NCBI GenBank assembly: GCA_946624575.1
Contig: CAMOSH010000006.1
Span: forward strand, 1 to 50,855
Reading direction: 5' to 3'
DNA: 50,855 nt
Source: an uncultured Verrucomicrobiota bacterium
GTDB lineage: Bacteria > Verrucomicrobiota > Kiritimatiellia > RFP12 > UBA3636
The notes beneath the pieces were generated by a model, which did no database searches, was not told where the DNA came from, and saw nothing but the letters and a program-made list of their open reading frames with translations. The translations under genes and the position numbers were made by a program. This document shows positions 18,026-24,463 of this stretch, piece by piece. The first letter of the stretch is position 1, and each line of letters opens with the position of its first letter.

Positions 18026-18073
18026 GAGACCCTTTTGTCAGATTCCCCTCCGGCGCGCGTATGACATATTGAG

Positions 18074-18088
18074 CGGACATAGTGTCCG
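18074..18088. promoter_or_regulatory. Perfect palindrome upstream of the small secreted protein
   Basis: CGGACA, TAG, TGTCCG forms a perfect inverted repeat with 6-bp arms, about 28 bp before the ATG at 18116. It lies where a transcription start or operator would be expected, just after a possible -10 (TATGAC). The binding factor is unknown. Confidence 0.35.
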
Positions 18089-18115
18089 TTCGCAACATTC
18101 AACGCAACACACACA

Positions 18116-18322
18116 ATGAAAAAGAAAATCTTGATCGCCGCCGTCGCAATCGCGGCCGCCGCCGCTCCGGCTTTCGCCGTCGCGTTCAACAGCCACAGGC
18201 ACGAACAGGGCGTGAACAACATTGTCTGCAGCCTGTGCAAGGGCAACGGATTGAGCAACAACGGACGCGGCCCGTTCCGCTGCCCGTGGTGCAAGGGCAG
18301 CGGGTTCCAAGGCTCCTACTAG
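18116..18322 (+). CDS. Small secreted protein with paired DnaJ-type CxxCxG zinc motifs
   Basis: The 68-residue protein begins with a clear signal peptide (MKKK, a hydrophobic Ala-rich core, cleavage after AFA). About 45 residues remain. They carry CSLCKGNG and CPWCKGSG, two CxxCxGxG repeats as in the DnaJ cysteine-rich domain, with 15 residues between the pairs. Two such pairs can bind one zinc ion. DnaJ has four repeats in a J-domain protein; here the half-domain is alone and exported. It has its own upstream region with a palindrome and is followed by an inverted repeat. A redox or metal-binding role in the periplasm is possible; no family name can be given. Confidence 0.75.
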   Translation: MKKKILIAAVAIAAAAAPAFAVAFNSHRHEQGVNNIVCSLCKGNGLSNNGRGPFRCPWCKGSGFQGSY

Positions 18323-18332
18323 CGAGTTGTCG

Positions 18333-18376
18333 CGGCCCGCATGGCGGCTTTTGCTTCCATGCGGGCCGTCGTTTTC
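18333..18376 (+). terminator. Perfect 12-bp inverted repeat with short T-rich tail
   Basis: Arms at 18333-18344 and 18357-18368 pair perfectly around a 12-nt loop and are followed by TCGTTTTC. This is probably the terminator of the small secreted protein gene. Both early ATG codons of the next open frame (18341 and 18359) lie inside the hairpin, which argues that its true start is 18389. Confidence 0.55.
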
Positions 18377-18388
18377 AGGTCTCTCTCC

Positions 18389-19981
18389 ATGATCCGGCCC
18401 CTTCCGCTAGTGGTTGCGGGGTGCCTTGCCGCTTCACTAGCAGGGTCTGCCCATGCGGAGGAAAGCCCGCGCGACGTCCGCATCGCGCTTTTCGAGTATT
18501 GCCAAAACGTGGCGTGGTCGTATGGCCACGATGGCGTTCCGACGACGAATTCCGAGGTCCGCGCCGGTCCGGAGCCTGAAGCCGCCGCACGATCCACCGA
18601 TCCGGATCGGGACGCTTTTTTTCTCGCTGGAGGGCGGGAGGACCGCCTCGGCGCATTTCTGGACTGGGCATTCCTCGAACGATCCGTTCCCGGGGAATTC
18701 TCTTTTGTCGCGGGATTTGATCGGGGCGGCGTAATTGCCATTTCCGACCGCGGATCGGAAATCCGCTGCCTGAAACGGTTCGATGTCGCCGCCGGAACCG
18801 TCGAGTGCCTCACCCCCACGAATGGCCGGCACGACCTGCTAGGGCCGATTTTCGCCGAAGACGCCGGAAGTCCCAGCTGGCGTCTTGCGGGAGTCCGCTG
18901 GCTGGATGAGCACGGGCCGTCCAACGAGTGGTTCGACGCCGCCATGGCCGCTGCCGAGCGGCGGCTTTGCGAGGCGTTTCCGGGCTGCCGTCCGGAATGG
19001 ATCGAACAATCGCCAACGAGTCCGGACAGGTGGATCGTGGAATGCCGCTTCGCCGACCGACCTCCGGTTTGGATGGAAACTGACGTGCGTTCGGGATTGG
19101 TCCGGACTCTGTCCCGGTTCGGCGGGAACATTTCGCCAATGCGCCGGGAGGTGTTCCGCTGGCGGGCACGGGACGGAGAGACGGTTTCCGGGATCGTTTC
19201 GCTTCCGGGAGGCGACGGGCCTTTCCCGCTTGTCGTATTTCCGCACGGCGGACCCGGCACGCTGTCGGACGCGACATTCGACGAACGCGTCTGGGCGCTC
19301 GTCGATTCTGGCTTTGCCGTCCTTCAACCCAACTACCGGGGTTCGTCGGGGTTCGGGCTCGAATTCAGGCTGGACGGCTGGGGCGCCGACGGCATCCAGC
19401 GGGCATTGGACGACATCTTCGGCATGATAGAGGCGGTGCGGGGCGACGCGCGTCTTCCGGTCGCGTCGTCAAAGCCGGTTCTGCTCGGCGGGTCGTGGGG
19501 CGGATACTGCGTTCTGGCGCTGCTCGCGCTGCATCCGGAGTCCTGCGCTGGTGGCGTTTCGTTTTTCGGTGCGTTCGATCTTCCGGCGCTCGTCGCAGGC
19601 GAAGCCGAGCGCATCGAGAAGGAAGGCGGGCGCGACAGGGGAACCGGGAAACTGGCGCTTTTCAGGCAATTCGGCGACCCGTCCGACCCGTTGGCAATGG
19701 CGCGCCTTGCGGACTTGAGTCCAGTCAACCGCGCGTCGGACATCGCCGCTCCGGTTGTCCTTTGCCACAACCGGGGAGACACCGTGATTCCGTTCGCGCA
19801 GTCCGAGGCCATGTTCGCGGCGTTGACGAACTGCGCCTCACCGGTCGAACTGCTCGCTGGAGACGGCTGCCATGGTTTTTCCCCTGCGGAGGAGGTCGAT
19901 ATTTATTCGTCGCTGGCGCGTCGGTTCGACTTGTGGATCCTGGCCCCGGCGACAGGCAGGAGACCATTGGCCATTCGCTAA
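18389..19981 (+). CDS. Secreted S9-family (prolyl oligopeptidase-like) serine peptidase
   Basis: The 530-residue protein has a signal peptide (MIRPLPLVVAG to SAHA) and a poorly conserved N-terminal half. An alpha/beta hydrolase domain follows from about residue 255. Catalytic residues read as Ser369 in LLGGSWGGY, Asp464 in HNRGDTVIP and His495 in DGCHGFSP. The oxyanion region PHGGPG and the GYAVLQPNYRGSSG-like segment are typical of S9 peptidases (acylaminoacyl peptidase/DPP4 type). It should cleave short peptides in the periplasm. The beta-propeller expected in S9 enzymes is not obvious in the N-terminal half and may be reduced. The gene overlaps the convergent kinase by 4 bp. Confidence 0.8.
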   Translation: MIRPLPLVVAGCLAASLAGSAHAEESPRDVRIALFEYCQNVAWSYGHDGVPTTNSEVRAGPEPEAAARSTDPDRDAFFLAGGREDRLGAFLDWAFLERSVPGEFSFVAGFDRGGVIAISDRGSEIRCLKRFDVAAGTVECLTPTNGRHDLLGPIFAEDAGSPSWRLAGVRWLDEHGPSNEWFDAAMAAAERRLCEAFPGCRPEWIEQSPTSPDRWIVECRFADRPPVWMETDVRSGLVRTLSRFGGNISPMRREVFRWRARDGETVSGIVSLPGGDGPFPLVVFPHGGPGTLSDATFDERVWALVDSGFAVLQPNYRGSSGFGLEFRLDGWGADGIQRALDDIFGMIEAVRGDARLPVASSKPVLLGGSWGGYCVLALLALHPESCAGGVSFFGAFDLPALVAGEAERIEKEGGRDRGTGKLALFRQFGDPSDPLAMARLADLSPVNRASDIAAPVVLCHNRGDTVIPFAQSEAMFAALTNCASPVELLAGDGCHGFSPAEEVDIYSSLARRFDLWILAPATGRRPLAIR

Positions 19982-21171
19982 CGGCCATCCGCCGATTGCC
20001 GCAGCTCCTTGGCGTTTTCCTCGATTGACTTCTGCATTTCATCGATCCATTCCCACGATGGTTTTTCGTAAACCTTGGGCGCAAGCAGCGGCTTGAGGAT
20101 TTTGTAGGGAAAAGGCCAGACCGTTTGGGCTTTCACCCAGTCAGCCTGAAGCATTAGAACCCTAAAATTCACGAAATTCCAGATTGCGGGGATTATGAAC
20201 GGAAGCAAGATGGCAATCGCGACGAGGCGGGCGCGGCGGCTGGCGCGCACTGCGTGCGCGAAGCGAAGTTTGGCGATCGCCCGGCGCATGGCTTTCGCGG
20301 AGCGGAAGCGCCTGCCGGGAGACGGGTTAGTCGCCTTGCCGACAATGGCGAGAAACCGCCAGAAATCGGGATCGTCCGTGTCGGCCTCGGCGCACGGCGC
20401 AAAACCCGCCTCTTCAGGCGAGCGCCCGGTGCCGATGCGCCAGAGCGTCTTGCCGAGACTGAACACGTCGCCCTGCGGCGTGCCGTGATTTTCCGGCGGA
20501 ACGTAACCCGGGGTGCCGACGAGAGAAGCGGCCTCCCTGACGTCCACCACCAGTCCGGCGTCGGCGATCACCGGCTTTCCTCCGACAAACAGCACGTTGC
20601 CGGGTTTCACGTCGCGGTGCAGCAGATGGTGTTTCTGCAAATGCTCAAGCGCGGAGGCCAGCGCCTCCCCGATCTTCAAGACGCGCGCAAGCGGGAGCGC
20701 AACTTCCGATTCCGCCACGGACGCGAGCGTGAGCGGACTGTAGTCTTCGAGGGAGGGGCCAGTCGCCTGCATCTCGGAATCCGCGAGCTGCATCGCGACC
20801 CAGAACGCCTCTCCGTCCTTGGTTTCGGAACTGCGGAAAACCCTCACGATGCCGGGATGCGGCGGAATGCGTGACAACAGCGCCCAGCCGCGCTTTTCCC
20901 GCTCCCAGTCCGCCAACCGCTCCGGATCGTCGGGTTTCCTGCTGACCTTCAGCGCCACGTATCCTTCCGGCCCCGTTGCGATCGACACTTCGCCGTGAGC
21001 GCCTTCGCCTATTTTCCGGATGGGGCGGTAAGGACCAAACGTGGAGAGCCGGATCGCCGGGGGATCCCCGTTTTGAACATTTGCCTTGCTAACGCGGATT
21101 ATCCGCCTGGGGCGGTGTGGACCAAACGTGGCGCGCCGGTCCGACTCGGAATCGCCGCCTGGAACATTCAT
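19978..21171 (-). CDS. Membrane-anchored Ser/Thr protein kinase (Hanks type)
   Basis: The 397-residue protein has a kinase domain at about residues 50-300: Gly-rich loop IGEGAHGEV, Lys75 in VALKVS, catalytic loop HRDVKPGN with Asp187, and a metal Asp204 that sits in DAG instead of DFG. The activation segment ends GTPGYVPPEN. A transmembrane helix follows at about 317-336, with a 60-residue tail beyond it that is probably periplasmic. The ATG overlaps the stop of the ECF sigma gene as ATGA, so the pair is coupled. The first 54 residues contain two copies of TFGP(H/Y)RP, coded by an imperfect DNA duplication. Phosphorylation control of the partner sigma factor is a reasonable inference from PVC sigma-kinase pairs. 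Confidence 0.87.
   Translation of the reverse strand: MNVPGGDSESDRRATFGPHRPRRIIRVSKANVQNGDPPAIRLSTFGPYRPIRKIGEGAHGEVSIATGPEGYVALKVSRKPDDPERLADWEREKRGWALLSRIPPHPGIVRVFRSSETKDGEAFWVAMQLADSEMQATGPSLEDYSPLTLASVAESEVALPLARVLKIGEALASALEHLQKHHLLHRDVKPGNVLFVGGKPVIADAGLVVDVREAASLVGTPGYVPPENHGTPQGDVFSLGKTLWRIGTGRSPEEAGFAPCAEADTDDPDFWRFLAIVGKATNPSPGRRFRSAKAMRRAIAKLRFAHAVRASRRARLVAIAILLPFIIPAIWNFVNFRVLMLQADWVKAQTVWPFPYKILKPLLAPKVYEKPSWEWIDEMQKSIEENAKELRQSADGR
21011..21144. repeat. Imperfect direct repeat in the kinase 5' end
   Basis: A 46-bp unit at 21011-21056 recurs at 21099-21144 with 37 of 46 bases identical, offset 88 bp. On the coding strand both encode a TFGPxRPxRxI segment. One lies before the kinase domain proper, the other at its start. 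Confidence 0.6.
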
Positions 21172-21785
21172 GGGAGAAGTGGAGCGTCGATGTCGTCCAA
21201 CGCCTGGACAAGGAGCTTGGCGAACGCGGATTTCATGCGCTTGCGGATCTGGTAGAGATTGTCGCGGGAAACGTGGTAGATGTTCATTACGCTTTCCGTC
21301 GGCAGCTCCTCGACGACGCTTGCATGGAAGATGGCGAAGTGTTCGGGGGCGGACGATTCGCGCAGGCGGCGCAACGCCTCGTCGCGCGCCGCCTCCATCC
21401 AGTCCGCGTCGTCGGGTCCGGCGGCTTCCGGCGGCGCCGGGATCGCGTCGAAGTCGATCTCCTCCTCGGCCGGCGGCGGAAACACGGAGACGCGGGTCCG
21501 CCGTTTGTCCACGATCCTCCATTCGACGCGGCGCCGCAGCCATGAGCGGAAGGACCCCTTGCCGCGTTCGTATCCGTCGAACCCGCCTGGAGCCGAAAGC
21601 CCGGAAAACACGGTCTGGACGATTTCGTCGGCGTCCGGGACAGACATCCCGGCCCGTCGGGCCAGGCCGTAGACGTAGCCGGCGTAGATGTCGAAGAAGC
21701 GCCCCCACGCCTCTTCCGTACCGGAGCGGACGCCCGACAGGACGGACGTGCGCGTCTCCTCGTTGCGAAAACGTTTGTAGTTCAT
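21168..21785 (-). CDS. ECF-type RNA polymerase sigma-70 factor
   Basis: The 205-residue protein has sigma region 2 (AWGRFFDIYAGYVYGLARRAG, then DADEIVQTVF) and a C-terminal region 4 helix-turn-helix (ESVMNIYHVSRDNLYQIRKR), joined by an acidic linker (about residues 105-130). Region 3 is missing, as in extracytoplasmic-function sigma factors. It is translationally coupled to a transmembrane Ser/Thr kinase, and no anti-sigma factor is encoded next to it. ECF-kinase pairs are common in Planctomycetes and relatives, where phosphorylation may replace anti-sigma control. The target promoters are unknown. Confidence 0.87.
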   Translation of the reverse strand: MNYKRFRNEETRTSVLSGVRSGTEEAWGRFFDIYAGYVYGLARRAGMSVPDADEIVQTVFSGLSAPGGFDGYERGKGSFRSWLRRRVEWRIVDKRRTRVSVFPPPAEEEIDFDAIPAPPEAAGPDDADWMEAARDEALRRLRESSAPEHFAIFHASVVEELPTESVMNIYHVSRDNLYQIRKRMKSAFAKLLVQALDDIDAPLLP

Positions 21786-21869
21786 GCGAAGCCGCCGCGT
21801 GCGAGGAACGCGGCCCTCCTAAAAACAGCATTTGAAACGGCGCTCATCGTCGATGGTCGGTTGCGGTCG

Positions 21870-22475
21870 TCAGCGCCCGGCGATCCCGTCCGGAAACACC
21901 ACGGCGTCCATCGCGACATCGTGCGGCTCGTCGGGAAGGTCGCCGTCGGTCATTTGCCACGGGTAGGCCAGCGCCACCACTGCGGCGTCATGTCTGCGGC
22001 CCGACAGTATCCTGTCGAAATAGCCCTTGCCATGCCCGAGTCTACGGCCCTTTCGGTCGAACAGCATCCCCGGCACGACGAACAAGTCGATTTCCTCGGG
22101 GCGAACCCAAATCGGATTGGCTGGTTCCGGAATGCCAAGCGGACCGTTCGCGAGCGCCTCCGCGGCGCCGGCGTACAGCGCAGGGGCATACGTGCCCGGC
22201 TCCGGCCAGACGCAAGATCCAGACACCGCGGCGGGGACCCAGGCCGGCACGCAGACGCGCCGCCCCGCCGCCAGACGATCTGCGACAAGATCGGCGGTCG
22301 GCGGCTCCCATGGTCCCTGCGGCAGATAGAGAAGCGTCGTTCCGGCGCGCCCCCACTGAGGCAAGCGCGAAAGCGCGGAAAGAACGGAACTCGGCGGGTC
22401 AGCGGCGTGCTCTTCGCGAAGCGCGCGCGCCAGGCGCCGCAACGCGCGCTTGGCCTCCGACGCGACGCCTACCAT
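21870..22475 (-). CDS. 5-formyltetrahydrofolate cyclo-ligase
   Basis: This 201-residue enzyme converts 5-formyl-THF to 5,10-methenyl-THF with ATP. The hallmark GRRLGHGKGYFDR (about residues 140-152) forms the phosphate and formyl-THF site, and a basic N-terminal helix is present (SEAKRALRRLARALRE). The start at 22475 overlaps the end of the outer-membrane protein gene by 7 bp; the longer frame upstream is that gene's shadow. Sequence conservation outside the loop is low. It is functionally unrelated to its upstream partner. Confidence 0.88.
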   Translation of the reverse strand: MVGVASEAKRALRRLARALREEHAADPPSSVLSALSRLPQWGRAGTTLLYLPQGPWEPPTADLVADRLAAGRRVCVPAWVPAAVSGSCVWPEPGTYAPALYAGAAEALANGPLGIPEPANPIWVRPEEIDLFVVPGMLFDRKGRRLGHGKGYFDRILSGRRHDAAVVALAYPWQMTDGDLPDEPHDVAMDAVVFPDGIAGR

Positions 22476-23167
22476 GAAAACCTGATTCCGCCGATGACGG
22501 TCAGGCCGGTCAAATCGACGTCGCCCCTGAAGGCGCCGGCCTTGCCGTTGGCGAAGTCGAGCTCGAACGTCTCGTTGTCCTTGCTTGCGGAGCGGTACTT
22601 CGCCTCGGCGAACACCTTGACGACCGGGAAGTCGATTTCCGCGCCGGCGGCGGCCCACCAGCCAACCATGTTCGAAACCGAATCCGTGGAAACCGTGCGG
22701 CCATTGTACGTGACGTCGAATCCCGGCATGTAGTACCAGCCAGCACCGCCGCCGCCGTAGATGGCGAGCACCCCGAACAGGGCAGGCGGGCGCAGCATCA
22801 GGCCGGCCTCTACAGGCACCACGGAAAAGTCCTCCAGCGTGGCCTTCGACGGATCCACCCCGATGTCCGCCAGAACGCGCTTGGCGTTGTTGCCCGCGGT
22901 GAAACCGGCCTCGGAAAGCGAAAGGTCGTCGAATCCACCCTCAAAGCCGCCGCGCAGGCGCAGATGGATCCAGGGCAGGGCTTCGATTTCCAGGTCGCCG
23001 CCGAAGGCCACGCCCCGTTCGAAGGTCTCGGTGTCCACGACGCCGCCCCATGCGCCAAGCCCGGCGTGTGCGGCTGTCGGCATTGCGAACATGGCTGCGG
23101 CGAGCGCGGACGCGACGAGCGCGGCGCGACTGATGAATTCGTGGCGGTGTTGTCTGGAGTCTTTCAT
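22469..23167 (-). CDS. Outer-membrane beta-barrel protein
   Basis: The 232-residue protein has a signal peptide ending AAHA, then alternating amphipathic strands with glycine/aromatic turns (LRLRGGFEGGFDD, YGGGGAGWYYMPG, KVFAEAKYRS) and a C-terminal strand ending in the aromatic SW (GGIRFSW). This is the pattern of small OmpA/OmpW-type barrels. No peptidoglycan-binding domain is seen. The start at 23167 follows from the signal peptide; no Shine-Dalgarno is visible. Pore or structural roles cannot be separated from sequence. Confidence 0.75.
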   Translation of the reverse strand: MKDSRQHRHEFISRAALVASALAAAMFAMPTAAHAGLGAWGGVVDTETFERGVAFGGDLEIEALPWIHLRLRGGFEGGFDDLSLSEAGFTAGNNAKRVLADIGVDPSKATLEDFSVVPVEAGLMLRPPALFGVLAIYGGGGAGWYYMPGFDVTYNGRTVSTDSVSNMVGWWAAAGAEIDFPVVKVFAEAKYRSASKDNETFELDFANGKAGAFRGDVDLTGLTVIGGIRFSW

Positions 23168-23244
23168 TTGCACTTGGATTTGCGACGCCGCGTCGCAACA
23201 CGCGCGCGGCTTGGCACCAATTGTAGCGCAATGCGCCCGGCCTT

Positions 23245-24432
23245 TCAACGGCGCCCGGGATTTTTTCGCGGAACGCCCAGTCCAAGCGCGGCGCCGAACC
23301 TGATCCGCGCTTCGTCCACGGCGGAAAAAAGCGCGTCGCGCTTCTCCTCCTTCCCGGAATCCGCCGGCGGTCCGAACAGATCCGGCTGCACCGGCGGGGG
23401 CGGCGAATCGGAAAAACCGGAAACCCCGAACCCCACGAGCCGCACCGGGCGCGCCGGAAGCGACTCCCCGAAAAGCGCCAGCGCGGTTTCACGGTACGAA
23501 ATGTCGTCGCGGCATGGCCGCCCGAACCGGATTTGCCTGGTGACCGTGCGGAAGTCGTCGGTGCGCAGCTTGAGCTTCCCGGTGGCGGCCCACCGCCCAG
23601 CGGCGCGCACCTGGCGCGCCACGTCCGACGCCAGCTCAAGAAGCGTTTCCTCGACTGTCTTCCGGTCCGAGACGTCCTCGTCGAATGTGTGTTCCCGGGA
23701 AATCGACTTTTCCTCGCGCTCCGTTTCCACTTCGCGCGAGTCGCGCCCGAAGGAGAGATCCTTCAGAGCCGCCGCAGCCGCGTTCCCGACAAGGCGCGCG
23801 AGGCGTGCGAGATCCGCGCGCTGGATGTCGCCTATCGTGCGGATGCAATGGGCTTCCAGAATCCGCGCCGTCGCCTTGCCGACGCCGAAAATCCGCGTCG
23901 CCGGAAGCGGCGCGAGAAACTCGCGTATGGCATCGTCGCCTTCCGGCACGACCACAAGGGCGTCCGGCTTGCGCAGGTCGGATGCCAGTTTCGCGAGAAA
24001 CTTGTTCGGGGCCACTCCGACGGACGCCGTGAGGCGCAGCTCGGTCGCGATGTCGGAGCGGATCCGCCGCGCGATGGTCTCCGCGTCGCCGAAAAGCAGC
24101 CGCGCGCCAGAAACGTCAAGAAACGCCTCGTCGCACGACAGTCCCTCGACGAGCGGCGTGTAGCGCTCGAAAATCGAAAAGACCGCGGCGGACACGGCCC
24201 CGTAGCGCTCCATGTCCGGCGGCAGGAACACGCCCTGCGGACAAAGGCGGAATGCCTCGCGCGACGGCATTGCGCTGTGCACGCCGAAGCGACGCGCCTC
24301 GTACGAGCAGGTGGACACGACGCCGCGCTCGTGCGGCCCGGCTCCCACTATGACCGGCTTGCCGCGCAGTTCCGGGCGGTCGCGCTGTTCGATCGCCGCG
24401 AAAAACGCATCCATGTCCACGTGCAGAATCAT
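23245..24432 (-). CDS. dinB: DNA polymerase IV (Y-family translesion polymerase)
   Basis: The 395-residue protein begins MILHVDMDAFFA with catalytic Asp6, has SYEAR, and carries the second catalytic pair Asp101-Glu102 in LSCDEAFLDV (most homologues have S-I/Y-DE). The palm is followed by a helix-hairpin-helix (PATRIFGVGKATA) and the little-finger domain. The tail contains QPDLF, a beta-clamp-binding motif, so it should work at stalled replication forks. GGGGAG precedes the ATG by 7 nt. It lies 31 bp after the UvrA paralogue, consistent with a DNA-damage operon. No LexA-type box could be recognized. Confidence 0.95.
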   Translation of the reverse strand: MILHVDMDAFFAAIEQRDRPELRGKPVIVGAGPHERGVVSTCSYEARRFGVHSAMPSREAFRLCPQGVFLPPDMERYGAVSAAVFSIFERYTPLVEGLSCDEAFLDVSGARLLFGDAETIARRIRSDIATELRLTASVGVAPNKFLAKLASDLRKPDALVVVPEGDDAIREFLAPLPATRIFGVGKATARILEAHCIRTIGDIQRADLARLARLVGNAAAAALKDLSFGRDSREVETEREEKSISREHTFDEDVSDRKTVEETLLELASDVARQVRAAGRWAATGKLKLRTDDFRTVTRQIRFGRPCRDDISYRETALALFGESLPARPVRLVGFGVSGFSDSPPPPVQPDLFGPPADSGKEEKRDALFSAVDEARIRFGAALGLGVPRKNPGRR

Positions 24433-24463
24433 GTCCGAGCTCCCCTTGCCGCCGGAACCGCCT

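Noticed and set aside
18341-18388. Earlier ATG starts for the S9 peptidase
   Set aside because: Both lie in a perfect 12-bp hairpin; the signal peptide begins properly at 18389.
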